Notes under the pieces: generated by a model
Told to the model about the DNA's origin: nothing
Seen by the model: only the letters and a program-made list of their open reading frames with translations
The model's database searches: none
Part shown: positions 1 to 8,616 of the stretch, one piece after another
Numbering within the stretch: position 1 is the first letter of the stretch
How the letters are laid out: each line of letters starts with the position of its first letter
Position numbers and translations under genes: made by a program
NCBI RefSeq assembly: GCF_000685965.1
Contig: NZ_JMLE01000002.1
Coordinates: 248,001-312,000 of the forward strand
Reading direction: 5' to 3'
DNA length: 64,000 nucleotides
DNA from: Arthrobacter sp. UNC362MFTsu5.1
GTDB lineage: Bacteria > Actinomycetota > Actinomycetes > Actinomycetales > Micrococcaceae

Positions 1-1
1 C

Positions 2-1981
2 ATTTTCGCCTCCAACCTGGACGAGTTCTTCATGGTCCGCGTGGCCGGACTGAAGCGCCGGATCGCCACCGGCCTGGCCGTCCCGTCACCGGCGGGCCTG
101 AGCCCCATGCAGGTGCTGGACCAGATCGGTGACGCCGCCCATCGCCTCGCGCAGCGCCATGCACGGGTCTACGCGGAACAGATCCGGCCGGCACTGGCTT
201 ATGAGCACATCCACCTGATGCATTGGGAAGAGCTCGACGACCAGGCCAAGGACCAGCTCAGCGCCATGTTCGCTGAGAAGGTCTTCCCCATCCTGACCCC
301 GCTGGCCGTGGACCCGGCCCATCCGTTCCCGTACATCTCGGGGCTGTCCCTGAACCTCGCGGTGGTGGTCCGCAACCCGGTCAGCGACAAGGAGCTCTTC
401 GCCCGCGTCAAGGTTCCGGACCAGCTGCCGCGCCTCATTTCCATCGACGGCCCGCGCGCCGGATCGGTGCCAGGCCGGGTGGCCCGGTTCATCGCCCTCG
501 AAGAAGTCATCGCCGTCCACCTCGACCAGCTGTTCGCCGGCATGGAGGTCCTGGAACACCACACCTTCCGCGTCACCCGCAACGAGGACGTTGAGGTCGA
601 AGAGGACGACGCCGAGAACCTGCTGCAGGCGCTCGAAAAGGAGCTGCTGCGGCGCCGGTTCGGTCCGCCCGTGCGCCTCGAAGTCACCAACGACATCAAC
701 CCGAACATCCGGGCCCTCCTGATCCGCGAACTGGGCGTGGAGGAGTCCGAGGTCTACTCCGTGCCTGCACCGCTGGACCTGCGGGGCCTGTCCGTCATCG
801 CCGGCATCGATCGTGCTGACCTGCACTACCCGAAGCACGTGCCCCACACCTCGCGGTACCTGAACGAATCCGAAACGTCCAAGGCTGCCAACGTGTTCGC
901 CGCGATGCGCCGCCGGGACATCCTCCTGCACCACCCGTACGATTCCTTCTCCACGTCCGTCCAGGCCTTCCTGGAACAGGCCGCGTCGGACCCGAAGGTG
1001 CAGGCCATCAAGCAGACCCTGTACCGCACCTCCGGTGACTCCCCCATCGTCGATGCCCTCATCGACGCGGCTGAAGCAGGCAAGCAGGTCCTGGCCCTGG
1101 TGGAAATCAAGGCCCGGTTCGATGAACAGGCCAACATTTCCTGGGCGCGGAAACTGGAACAGGCCGGTGTGCACGTGGTCTACGGCATCGTCGGCCTGAA
1201 AACCCACTGCAAGCTTTCCCTCGTGGTTCGCCAGGAAGTGGACGGCCTGCGGCGCTACTGCCACATCGGCACCGGCAACTACCACCCGCGCACAGCCCGT
1301 TATTACGAGGACCTCGGGCTGCTGACGGCCAACGAGCAGGTGGGCGAGGATCTCTCCAAGCTCTTCAACCAGCTCTCCGGCTATGCTCCGAAGTCCACGT
1401 TCAAGCGGCTCCTGGTGGCGCCCCGCTCGGTGCGTTCCGGCCTCATCGACCGGATCGAGAAGGAAATCCGCAACGCCAAGGCAGGCATTCCGGCCAGGGT
1501 GCAGATCAAGGTCAACTCCATGGTGGACGAGGCGATCATCGATTCGCTCTACCGTGCGTCCCAGGCAGGCGTAAACGTTGACGTGATCGTCCGCGGTATC
1601 TGTTCGCTGCGCCCCGGCATCCCCGGGCTCAGCGAAAACATCACCGTGCGCTCGGTCCTGGGACGGTTCCTGGAGCACTCCCGGGTCTTCGCCTTTGCCA
1701 ACGGCGGCGAACCGGTGGTGTACATCGGGTCCGCCGACATGATGCACCGCAACCTTGACCGCCGGGTGGAGGCGCTCGTCCAGCTCACCAGCGGCGACGA
1801 CACGTCCTATGTGCTGGACATGCTCCGCCGCTACATGGACCCGGGAACGTCCAGCTGGCATCTGGACAGCCAAGGCGAATGGACCAGGCACCACCTCGGC
1901 GAGGACGGCAAGCTTCTGGAAGATGTCCAGTCCTGGCTCCTCGCTTCACGTTCCCGCCAGCGCCAGACGATAAGGCGGTAG
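2..1981 (+). CDS. ppk1: Polyphosphate kinase 1, 5' end outside window
   Basis: This enzyme makes inorganic polyphosphate reversibly from the ATP gamma-phosphate. The reading frame is open to the left edge and reads [17 protein letters not shown] there, a hallmark stretch near the PPK1 N-terminus, so the gene starts upstream and only a short N-terminal piece is missing. The internal ATG at 32 is not the start. The catalytic region shows GLKTHCK, which contains the histidine that is autophosphorylated in the family, followed by [11 protein letters not shown] and [12 protein letters not shown]. The C-terminal phospholipase-D-like half has [15 protein letters not shown]. The next gene is a MutT1-like hydrolase, the same neighbour that ppk1 has in mycobacteria. 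The family assignment is secure. Confidence 0.96.
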   Translation: MFASNLDEFFMVRVAGLKRRIATGLAVPSPAGLSPMQVLDQIGDAAHRLAQRHARVYAEQIRPALAYEHIHLMHWEELDDQAKDQLSAMFAEKVFPILTPLAVDPAHPFPYISGLSLNLAVVVRNPVSDKELFARVKVPDQLPRLISIDGPRAGSVPGRVARFIALEEVIAVHLDQLFAGMEVLEHHTFRVTRNEDVEVEEDDAENLLQALEKELLRRRFGPPVRLEVTNDINPNIRALLIRELGVEESEVYSVPAPLDLRGLSVIAGIDRADLHYPKHVPHTSRYLNESETSKAANVFAAMRRRDILLHHPYDSFSTSVQAFLEQAASDPKVQAIKQTLYRTSGDSPIVDALIDAAEAGKQVLALVEIKARFDEQANISWARKLEQAGVHVVYGIVGLKTHCKLSLVVRQEVDGLRRYCHIGTGNYHPRTARYYEDLGLLTANEQVGEDLSKLFNQLSGYAPKSTFKRLLVAPRSVRSGLIDRIEKEIRNAKAGIPARVQIKVNSMVDEAIIDSLYRASQAGVNVDVIVRGICSLRPGIPGLSENITVRSVLGRFLEHSRVFAFANGGEPVVYIGSADMMHRNLDRRVEALVQLTSGDDTSYVLDMLRRYMDPGTSSWHLDSQGEWTRHHLGEDGKLLEDVQSWLLASRSRQRQTIRR

Positions 1982-1985
1982 GACA

Positions 1986-2996
1986 CTGGCCTCGAAGAGT
2001 GACTCCACAAGCGAAGTCAGCAATGACACGGCGAACGACACGCTTACTGCGGACCAGACGGACCACCCCGGGGAACCCATTGCCGTCACCGCAGCGGGTG
2101 CGCTTCCTTGGCGCGTCAACAAAGACGTGCTCGAGGTCCTGCTGATTCACCGGCCCCGCTATGACGACTGGTCGTGGCCCAAGGGCAAGATCGACCCCGG
2201 TGAGACCATACCGGAGTGCGCCGTCCGCGAGATCGAAGAGGAGATCGGGATTACGGCCACCCTTGGCATACCCCTTCCTCCCATCCACTACCACGTGTCC
2301 GCCGGCCTGAAGGTGGTCCATTACTGGGCCGTTGATGTGGACGGCGCCATGCTTCGTCCCGATGGCAAGGAAGTGGACAGCGTGATGTGGTGTTCACCCG
2401 AAAAGGCTGCAACCCTGCTGAGCAATCCCGGTGACATAGCGCCGCTCGAGCACCTGGTGGCGGCCCATGCCCGCAAGGAACTGGACACGTGGCCGCTGCT
2501 GGTGGTCCGCCATGCCAAGGCCAAGCCCCGCTCGTCCTGGACCAAGGCGGAGGGGGACCGTCCGCTCGCGGCCACCGGACTGAGGCAGGCGCAGGCCGTC
2601 GGGCGGCTGCTCCACGTGTGGAAGCCCCTTCGGGTGCACTCGAGCCCGTGGCAGCGCTGCGTCGCCACGATTGCCCCCTACGCCAAGTCCGCGGATGCCA
2701 AGGTGAAACTGCACGACGCCTTGACGGAACACCGCCATGCCAGGAGCCCGAAAAAGACGGCGGCCGTGGTCGAAGCACTCTTCGACAAGCAGCGGGCCAT
2801 CGCCCTGTGCACCCACCGGCCCGCACTGCCCACTGTCATGTCGCAGCTGGGTGAGCACATGAACGGCCGGCTGCGCGCGATGCTGCCCACCGCGGACCCG
2901 TACCTGGCGCCCGGTGAGATCATCGTGTGCCATGTGGCGCGCGGCAACAGCAACAAGATTGTGGCAGTGGAACAGTTCAGGCCCTTCGACGACTGA
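1986..2996 (+). CDS. mutT1: MutT1-like Nudix hydrolase fused to a histidine phosphatase domain
   Basis: Mycobacterial MutT1 proteins with this architecture hydrolyse 8-oxo-GTP/dGTP and diadenosine polyphosphates, protecting the nucleotide pool. The N-terminal Nudix box (G-x5-E-x7-REIEEEIG) lies at 2184-2249. The second half begins with the phosphatase motif VVRHAKAKPRSSW. The only ATG/GTG/TTG in frame is the GTG at 2127, but it would remove the conserved first Nudix strand (VTAAGALPWR, encoded about 2085-2114). The frame is open back to 1974 and the only near-cognate codon is CTG at 1986 (LASKSD), 4 bases after the ppk1 stop and preceded by TAGGA. CTG 1986 is therefore the proposed start. Function is well supported; the start codon is inference. 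Confidence 0.8.
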   Translation: MASKSDSTSEVSNDTANDTLTADQTDHPGEPIAVTAAGALPWRVNKDVLEVLLIHRPRYDDWSWPKGKIDPGETIPECAVREIEEEIGITATLGIPLPPIHYHVSAGLKVVHYWAVDVDGAMLRPDGKEVDSVMWCSPEKAATLLSNPGDIAPLEHLVAAHARKELDTWPLLVVRHAKAKPRSSWTKAEGDRPLAATGLRQAQAVGRLLHVWKPLRVHSSPWQRCVATIAPYAKSADAKVKLHDALTEHRHARSPKKTAAVVEALFDKQRAIALCTHRPALPTVMSQLGEHMNGRLRAMLPTADPYLAPGEIIVCHVARGNSNKIVAVEQFRPFDD

Positions 2997-3071
2997 CTCG
3001 ACGACTGACAGGACGGACAGCGCGGCGGCTGCCGGCCACCCCTGACGAAACCAGTCTTGACCCGGACTTCT

Positions 3072-3101
3072 TTGTATCAAATACTTAGTACATTGATGCA
3101 A
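3072..3101. promoter_or_regulatory. Inverted repeat, probable operator of the GntR-membrane protein operon
   Basis: TTGTATCAA and TTGATGCAA form 9-base arms with one mismatch, separated by 12 bases. The repeat lies 16-45 bases before the membrane protein ATG, in an AT-rich patch that is unusual for this sequence. YtrA-type GntR regulators commonly control their own operon, and such a gene is the second gene here. Binding is inferred. Confidence 0.55.
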
Positions 3102-3116
3102 AATCTGGGGGGATTT

Positions 3117-4772
3117 ATGCCGGTCCAATTTGAACTGCCGCCGATGCTGCTGCTGGGACCGCTGGTCGCCGCCGTCGTTCTTTACATCATCCTCAGGTGG
3201 GTGGTGTGGGAACCGCGGATGGGCGCCTCACCTGAAACTGTTTCCCAGCACGCGCTCTGGGTGGGCGTCATCGGCTGGATGGCGAGTTCACTGCAGGGCG
3301 CCATGAACATCGGGATCATTCCGGCAACCTCCGTCAGCAGCCCGGTCGTCAGTCCGTCCCTGACCACCCCGGAGACGATCTTCCCCGCCCTTGCCTGGCC
3401 GGTCCTAGGCACGCTCGGCGTCCACGCGCTGGGCCAGCTCAGCTATCCGCGCCCCAGGGGTGCCCGCCGGAAGGCTAGCCTCCACGTGCGGCACGTGCGG
3501 GATTTCCTTCCGCTTCCGCTCGCCTGGACCACCCTGGCCGTCGTCATCGCTGCGGCCGCCTACATCGCTTGGGCCGCGACACTGCCGGGGTTCGATGCGT
3601 TGCCGTACGGGACAGTGGCTGAAGGCCCGCAGGTCTATCGCACGGTGGGCGGCGACGGCCGCATCCCGGGCACTACTCTGGCGGCATGGCTGGGCGGAGC
3701 CCTGGCCGTGCTGGCCGCAGGAACGTGGCTTGTGCTGCTGCTGATCGGCCGCCGCCGCCAGCTTGAGCAGCTGACCGAGCTCGACAATTCACTGCTGCGG
3801 ACCATCGCCATGAACAGGCTGCTGCGGACCGTCGCCACGGTGGCCTCCGGGCTCGCCGTCATCGCCGGAAACTACGTTGCCCGGCCGGACCCCGCCGCAG
3901 GCAGCACATCGTGGACGAATTTCGCAGGCCTGGCGGGAGTCGCCGTGCTGCTGGCCATGCTGCTGTGGTCGCCACCCAAACTGGCGGGCACTGAAGCGGC
4001 CGCCGCGGCCCTGCGGAACGCGAAGCACGGGAATTTTCGGTCCGCTCCGCATCCGGCAACCAGGCTGGTGGTGTCCATCGGTGCCGCGCTGGGCGTTGCC
4101 ACTGCCTTGCCGCTGTTCGTAGGGGTCTTCCTGGTTCCGGCCATCGTGGCAGCCGGCCCGTGGGGTCCCGCGGCCTTCGTGGCAGTGGTGGCGGGGCTGG
4201 TGCTGGTGGTCCTTGCCGGCGGAGAGCTGCTGCTCGAGCGCAATTACGCGAACCCGGCGGAACCGCGGACCTGGCCGAGGCAGCCGGTGGGTCCGGCGCT
4301 GCTCACCACCCTCATCCTCGCAGTGCTCGCCTTCGTGGCAGCCCTGGCGGTGGCAGCGGCCGGGAACTCCCTCCTCGGTTGGGACGCCGGCTGGACCATG
4401 CCGGCAATCTTCGGCCTTGCGGGAACCGGCCTCGCGGTCCCGGCGTTCCTCGCCACCCGCGGGCGGCACGGCATCCCGGATGCTCCCGCCGGACTCGACG
4501 CCGCGCTGCGGGCCATCACCGTGAACCGGATCGTGCGGACGCTGTCGGCCATGTTCATGGCGCAGGCAGCCATGGCGCTGCTGGTGAACAGCCACGCATG
4601 GGCGGCCGTTTTCGGGGTGGCGTTCGTGCCGTCCATTCCCTGGTTCCCGGCAACACTCGCCGGCACCGTCCTCTCCTTGGCGGCGATCGCCACCGCCCTC
4701 GTGCCGGTACGGCCCCGGACCGGATCCGTTGCCCGTCCGGTTCCCCGGCCGGGCAAGGACCGCGTCACATGA
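3117..4772 (+). CDS. Polytopic membrane protein, co-transcribed with a GntR regulator
   Basis: The protein has 551 residues and about ten to twelve hydrophobic segments. I do not recognise a transport signature. The ATG at 3117 is chosen because CTGGGGGGATTT provides a strong ribosome binding site; TTG 3057 upstream lies before the operator. The protein contains an internal duplication: NSLLRTIAMNRLLRTVATV in the middle and AALRAITVNRIVRTLSAM near the C-terminus are clearly related and each precedes a membrane segment. It overlaps the GntR gene by ATGA. The pairing resembles membrane components controlled by YtrA-type regulators, but no ATPase gene is present here. Function is unknown. Confidence 0.8.
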   Translation: MPVQFELPPMLLLGPLVAAVVLYIILRWVVWEPRMGASPETVSQHALWVGVIGWMASSLQGAMNIGIIPATSVSSPVVSPSLTTPETIFPALAWPVLGTLGVHALGQLSYPRPRGARRKASLHVRHVRDFLPLPLAWTTLAVVIAAAAYIAWAATLPGFDALPYGTVAEGPQVYRTVGGDGRIPGTTLAAWLGGALAVLAAGTWLVLLLIGRRRQLEQLTELDNSLLRTIAMNRLLRTVATVASGLAVIAGNYVARPDPAAGSTSWTNFAGLAGVAVLLAMLLWSPPKLAGTEAAAAALRNAKHGNFRSAPHPATRLVVSIGAALGVATALPLFVGVFLVPAIVAAGPWGPAAFVAVVAGLVLVVLAGGELLLERNYANPAEPRTWPRQPVGPALLTTLILAVLAFVAALAVAAAGNSLLGWDAGWTMPAIFGLAGTGLAVPAFLATRGRHGIPDAPAGLDAALRAITVNRIVRTLSAMFMAQAAMALLVNSHAWAAVFGVAFVPSIPWFPATLAGTVLSLAAIATALVPVRPRTGSVARPVPRPGKDRVT

Positions 4773-5167
4773 CGGCCGGCATCGCTGTTGACCTCCGTTC
4801 GGCGGTGCCGCCGTATGAGCAGATCCGCCTTCAGGTCACCTCCCTGATTGCCGTGGGCTCCCTGGCCGCCGGCACGCGGCTGCCCAGCGTCCGCAGCCTG
4901 GCGGCGGACCTCGGCATCGCGGCGGGAACGGTGGCTCGGGCCTACAAGGAACTCGAGCTGGCCGGCCTGATCGAAACGCGGCGGCGGAACGGCACCGTCG
5001 TCGTCGGGATGCCCGACGCCGGTCTGCCCTCGGACGGTGCCGTTACCGCGGACCTGATTGCCGCCGTCGACCGCTACATCGCGAAGGGCCGCGCCGCGGG
5101 CCTGGATGACGGCGCGCTCGAAGGCATTCTGCGTGTGAGACTCGGCCTCAGTAGACTGGAACAGTGA
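4769..5167 (+). CDS. GntR-family (YtrA-like) transcriptional regulator
   Basis: This 132-residue regulator has an N-terminal winged helix ([19 protein letters not shown], then [19 protein letters not shown] and [20 protein letters not shown]). The remaining C-terminal part, about 60 residues, is too short for a FadR- or HutC-type ligand domain, which places it in the short YtrA-like group. It overlaps the upstream membrane protein gene by ATGA, and its stop overlaps the thyA start by GTGA, so it lies between two translationally coupled neighbours. It probably represses its own operon through the inverted repeat at 3072-3101. The effector is unknown. Confidence 0.88.
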   Translation: MTAGIAVDLRSAVPPYEQIRLQVTSLIAVGSLAAGTRLPSVRSLAADLGIAAGTVARAYKELELAGLIETRRRNGTVVVGMPDAGLPSDGAVTADLIAAVDRYIAKGRAAGLDDGALEGILRVRLGLSRLEQ

Positions 5168-5967
5168 GCATCCCAACGCCCTATGAAGACCTCCTGCGTG
5201 ACGTCCTTGCCAACGGCACGCACAAATCTGACCGCACCGGCACCGGCACCCTCAGTGTGTTCGGCCGGCAGATGCGCTTTGACCTGAGTCAAAGCTTCCC
5301 GCTGGTCACCACCAAGCGCGTGCATTTCAAGTCCGTGGCCGTGGAACTGCTGTGGTTCCTCCGCGGTGAAACCAACGTGAAGTGGATGCAGGACCAGGGC
5401 GTCACCATCTGGAACGAATGGGCCGATGCCGACGGCGAACTGGGCCCGGTCTACGGTGTCCAGTGGCGCAGCTGGCCCACCCCCGACGGCGGCCACATCG
5501 ACCAGATCGCCGAGCTGGTGGAGAACCTCAAGTCCAACCCGGACTCGCGCCGGCACATTGTTTCCGCCTGGAACGTGGCCGAACTCCAGGACATGGCGCT
5601 GCCGCCGTGCCACGCCTTCTTCCAGTTCTACGTTGCGGACGGCAAGCTGTCCTGCCAGCTGTACCAGCGCTCCGCGGACACGTTCCTGGGCGTCCCGTTC
5701 AACATCGCCTCCTATGCGCTGCTGACCTGCATGCTGGCCCAGCAGGTGGGCCTGGAGCCGGGTGAGTTCGTCTGGACCGGCGGCGACGTGCACATCTACG
5801 ACAACCACATGGACCAGGTGCTCAAGCAGCTGAAGCGGGAACCGTACGAATATCCGCAGCTGAAGATCCTCCGCAAACCGGACTCCATTTTCGACTACAC
5901 GCTGGACGACTTCGAAGTGGTCGGCTACCAGCACCACCCTACGATTAAGGCGCCGATCGCAGTATGA
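5164..5967 (+). CDS. thyA: Thymidylate synthase
   Basis: Converts dUMP and methylene-tetrahydrofolate to dTMP and dihydrofolate in the cytoplasm. The protein has 267 residues, the normal size for bacterial ThyA. It carries the N-terminal [11 protein letters not shown] phosphate-binding stretch, the [16 protein letters not shown] segment, the catalytic cysteine in [12 protein letters not shown] (Cys149) and the dUMP-binding [20 protein letters not shown] region. The start is a GTG overlapping the stop of the GntR gene. The downstream folA gene overlaps by ATGA, so the enzyme that produces dihydrofolate and the one that recycles it are coupled. Confidence 0.98.
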   Translation: MSIPTPYEDLLRDVLANGTHKSDRTGTGTLSVFGRQMRFDLSQSFPLVTTKRVHFKSVAVELLWFLRGETNVKWMQDQGVTIWNEWADADGELGPVYGVQWRSWPTPDGGHIDQIAELVENLKSNPDSRRHIVSAWNVAELQDMALPPCHAFFQFYVADGKLSCQLYQRSADTFLGVPFNIASYALLTCMLAQQVGLEPGEFVWTGGDVHIYDNHMDQVLKQLKREPYEYPQLKILRKPDSIFDYTLDDFEVVGYQHHPTIKAPIAV

Positions 5968-6548
5968 GCACCGACAACGCCATGGATCCCCTGGCCTTCA
6001 CTGAAAAAATCGCCGACGCCACCACCGGAGTGGGGCTCGTCTGGGCCCAGACCACGGCAGGCGTCATCGGCAAGGACGGCGACATGCCGTGGCACCTGCC
6101 CGAGGACATGAAGCACTTCACCCGGCTGACCAACGGGCACCCGGTCATCATGGGCCGCAAGACCTGGCTGTCATTCCCGGACAAGTACCGTCCGCTGCCC
6201 GGACGCACCAATATTGTGGTGACGCGGCAGGAAGGCTGGGGTGACACGCCTGAGGCACAGGGCGCACTCGCGGTGAAGTCGCTGGACGACGCGCTCCTGG
6301 AATCCCAGTTCGCCCCCGGCCACGAAACCGTGTGGGTCCTCGGCGGCGGGGAAATCTTTGCGCAGACCCTGGACATCGCCGACGTCGCGGTGGTGACGTT
6401 CATCGATTCCGAGACCGACGGCGACACGTATGCGCCGGAGCTCGGCTACGAATGGAAGCTGACAGCCAGTGAGCCCGCCACCGGGTGGCTGACGTCCGCC
6501 ACCGGTACCCGGTACCGGTTCACCATGTGGCGTCGGACCGAGGCCTAG
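5964..6548 (+). CDS. folA: Dihydrofolate reductase
   Basis: Reduces dihydrofolate to tetrahydrofolate with NADPH, regenerating the cofactor consumed by ThyA immediately upstream. The protein has 194 residues. The fold signatures are [20 protein letters not shown] with HLPEDMKHF (the acidic residue here is the substrate proton relay), [21 protein letters not shown] and [13 protein letters not shown]. It is about 25-30 residues longer than minimal DHFRs because of an N-terminal extension before strand A. The start ATG overlaps the thyA stop; a later ATG exists (MDPLAF), but the coupled start is preferred. Confidence 0.96.
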   Translation: MSTDNAMDPLAFTEKIADATTGVGLVWAQTTAGVIGKDGDMPWHLPEDMKHFTRLTNGHPVIMGRKTWLSFPDKYRPLPGRTNIVVTRQEGWGDTPEAQGALAVKSLDDALLESQFAPGHETVWVLGGGEIFAQTLDIADVAVVTFIDSETDGDTYAPELGYEWKLTASEPATGWLTSATGTRYRFTMWRRTEA

Positions 6549-6552
6549 GAAA

Positions 6553-6771
6553 ATGCTGAAGAAACCGGAAACACTCTTTGTCCTGGGCTACATGCTGCTT
6601 CCGCTGCTGGCCCTGCTCTCCGCGATCGTGGGGCTCACCATGATCCTGGGCGGCAACAAGATCGCCGGGGCCATCGTGCTGGTAGTGGTCACGCAGGCGT
6701 TCGCTTTCGGCGCCTTCTACGCCCTGCGCCTCCGCAAGGCCGCAGTGCTGGAACAGCACGACGCCGAGTAG
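6553..6771 (+). CDS. Small two-helix membrane protein
   Basis: A 72-residue protein starting 4 bases after the folA stop, so it belongs to the thyA-folA unit. It has two hydrophobic helices (LFVLGYMLLPLLALLSAIVG and AIVLVVVTQAFAFGAFYAL), a short positively charged link and an acidic tail. Proteins of this kind are found in the same place in related actinobacteria, but no function is known to me. The AGGAAA sequence immediately before the ATG overlaps the folA stop region and acts as the ribosome binding site. Confidence 0.8.
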   Translation: MLKKPETLFVLGYMLLPLLALLSAIVGLTMILGGNKIAGAIVLVVVTQAFAFGAFYALRLRKAAVLEQHDAE

Positions 6772-6792
6772 CCGCTCGGGCGGCACGCGCCA

Positions 6793-6822
6793 CCCGCGAT
6801 GGGGAGGGCAGCCCATCGCGGG
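6793..6822 (+). terminator. Hairpin terminator after the thyA-folA unit
   Basis: CCCGCGATGGG and CCCATCGCGGG form a perfect 11-base-pair stem with an 8-base loop, 21 bases after the last stop codon. There is no long T-run, as is common in high-GC actinobacteria. It separates the folate unit from the lower-GC WXG100 island. Confidence 0.7.
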
Positions 6823-6903
6823 CACTGCGGTTTGACCATTAGAGTAGGGCCCGCAGCCGGACCATTATCTGCTGTTCAGACATTCATTGGGGGATGATGC
6901 CTT

Positions 6904-7923
6904 GTGGCAGGGAATTTGTGGGGCGCGGACGTTGCCCAGCTTCGGACGCTCGCGCAGCAGTTCGGAAAGACGTCCGACAGCCTTCTCCAGCAGTCGACGC
7001 AGTTGACCAACCAGATCAACAACAATCCGTCCTGGAAGGGCCAGGATGCAGTCCAGTTCCGGTCCGACTGGAACGGCAGCCACCGGGCACTGCTCCAGCA
7101 GGCGGCCTTTGCACTCAAGCAGGAGTCCAAGAAGCTGCAGGCCCAGGCCGACCAGCAGGAAAAGGCGAGCGTTGCCGGAGGTGGCGGCGGCGTGCAGGCC
7201 GGCGTGTCCGGTTCGAACGGTGGCGCGGGCGAAGGAGCCAGCCCGTGGGGTCCTGGCTGGATTTCGGACGGAAATTCCGACTTCCGCGGTGGCTGGGATG
7301 CCTATAACGGGGTCCTTGGGCTGAAGGCAGTTCCTTTGGGGCTAAGGGACATAAGTCGGTTTGTGGTTCTGCACGGCGAAAGTGTCACTGATTTGCTGAT
7401 GACTGGCGACGGCTTCGCCGCCGTTAAGCAGTTCATCAACAAGGATCTCTGGGAGGCCGCGGCCCGTTCAGACGACCTTCGTGGCGTTTTTTCCGGTACC
7501 GGAGACCTGCTCAGCGGTAAATTCGGCGACTTCGCCGGGATGGCACGCGGCACCGGAGCAGCGGAGATGGGGCCGTGGGCGAAGTTCGGGCTGAACTCCG
7601 CCGGACACGTACTTGGCGGGCTAAGCGTTGGCCTTGATGGTCTGGACACCGTCAACGCAATCCGCAGTGGAGAGACTGGGGACGCAATGAAGTCAGGCCT
7701 CAAGACCGCACTTGGCGTCGGTTCGTTCTTCCCTCCCCCCGTGGGGGTGGCCTGCATGGTGGCCGGCGGCGCCTGGGCGGCGGTCGAACTGATCCCCGGA
7801 GCCAAGGATACGATCGACGATGCCTTCGACATGGTTGGAAACGTTTTCGAGGACCTTGGCGAGGGCATCGACGACACCGTCGAGGACCTTGGCGAGGGCG
7901 TCAAGAACTTTTTCGGCTTTTAG
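6904..7923 (+). CDS. WXG100-domain protein, probable type VII secretion substrate
   Basis: The 339-residue protein begins with a helical-hairpin domain of the WXG100 kind: two amphipathic helices rich in Gln and Ala joined by the turn NPSWKGQDAVQFRSDW. A Gly/Ser linker follows (about residues 93-115) and then an unrecognised C-terminal domain. That domain includes a long hydrophobic stretch (GSFFPPPVGVACMVAGGAW) and ends in two 11-residue repeats with the core EDLGEG. WXG100-fusion proteins are typically exported by type VII systems, often as toxins, but no secretion apparatus is encoded in this window. The GTG start follows GGGGGATGATGCCTT. GC content is lower than in neighbouring genes, suggesting transfer. 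Toxin function is inference. Confidence 0.75.
   Translation: MAGNLWGADVAQLRTLAQQFGKTSDSLLQQSTQLTNQINNNPSWKGQDAVQFRSDWNGSHRALLQQAAFALKQESKKLQAQADQQEKASVAGGGGGVQAGVSGSNGGAGEGASPWGPGWISDGNSDFRGGWDAYNGVLGLKAVPLGLRDISRFVVLHGESVTDLLMTGDGFAAVKQFINKDLWEAAARSDDLRGVFSGTGDLLSGKFGDFAGMARGTGAAEMGPWAKFGLNSAGHVLGGLSVGLDGLDTVNAIRSGETGDAMKSGLKTALGVGSFFPPPVGVACMVAGGAWAAVELIPGAKDTIDDAFDMVGNVFEDLGEGIDDTVEDLGEGVKNFFGF
7847..7899 (+). repeat. 20-base direct repeat with 33-base period inside the WXG100 gene
   Basis: TCGAGGACCTTGGCGAGGGC occurs at 7847-7866 and again, identical, at 7880-7899. The period of 33 bases keeps frame and duplicates an 11-residue acidic helix near the C-terminus. The DNA-level identity implies recent duplication. 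Confidence 0.85.
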
Positions 7924-7950
7924 GCACAGCTCTCTCATAGGATGAAAATC

Positions 7951-8616
7951 ATGACTATCGCACAAACGACCGTGGACACGTCCATAGGATTTGGCCTGGC
8001 TGAAATGGCCTACCTGCTGCAACTGCAGTCGACGGCCGGTTCGAAGACAAGCGCCTCGTGGTTACGCCTCAGCGAAGAGTCAGAAGACGTGGACCTGATT
8101 CGGGCCGGCTTGTCTTCACTTATTGCCCGCGGTCTGGCATCTGCCAAGGGAACCGCCGTCGAATTCGATGCGCGAGTCGATGTTCTCGTGTACACCCTGG
8201 CCAGCGCATCGAAATGGACGCAGCTGGATTTGCTTCTGGATGCCAAGCGCGGCGACTCGGTCCTGCATGTCGAGTCGGACCGGACCAAACTGATCCTGCA
8301 GCCGAGGACGATGATGAGTTGGTTTGCGCTGCCTCAGGACCCGGGCATCTCCGCGGAAGCAGCTGAAGCCATCATTATCAAAACCCATCTGGATCAAAAT
8401 CCGGGTGGTGGCGTCAGAGTCCGCTGCGGACTCCACCCCGGCTCCCGACAGATGCTGGTCCGCAAGGCGGACGGCTGCTGGATTCACGCCGTTGCACTGG
8501 ACGACGTCGTTGGACCCGAGGTATTGGCCAAGAGCGGAGACGAGCTCACGGAAGCGCTGGCTGCCTTCAGGTCAGCCGCCTTCAGGACAGATGAGGAAAC
8601 AACCGATGGCAACTGA
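7951..8616 (+). CDS. Hypothetical protein, possible EspG-like partner of the WXG100 protein
   Basis: The 221-residue soluble protein lies 27 bases after the WXG100 gene. It has an early helical part, then IRAGLSSLIARGLASA, then an alternating strand pattern. Size, order and the early xLxARGL motif resemble EspG-type chaperones that bind type VII substrates, but similarity is too weak to assert; it could equally be specific to this island. Of two ATGs, 7951 is preferred because AGGAT lies 8 bases before it, whereas 7942 overlaps that site. The stop overlaps the next gene by 11 bases, implying coupling. Lower GC matches the upstream gene. Confidence 0.6.
   Translation: MTIAQTTVDTSIGFGLAEMAYLLQLQSTAGSKTSASWLRLSEESEDVDLIRAGLSSLIARGLASAKGTAVEFDARVDVLVYTLASASKWTQLDLLLDAKRGDSVLHVESDRTKLILQPRTMMSWFALPQDPGISAEAAEAIIIKTHLDQNPGGGVRVRCGLHPGSRQMLVRKADGCWIHAVALDDVVGPEVLAKSGDELTEALAAFRSAAFRTDEETTDGN

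Noticed and set aside
86-1894. Open frame of 602 codons opposite ppk1
   Set aside because: It is the antisense shadow of a conserved coding sequence; the predicted protein is rich in His, Gly and Val with no family resemblance, as is typical of GC-rich antisense frames.
6894-7307. ATG at 6894 with a good GGGGGA site
   Set aside because: It is out of frame with the WXG100 gene and gives a Gly/Arg/Pro-rich shadow product.
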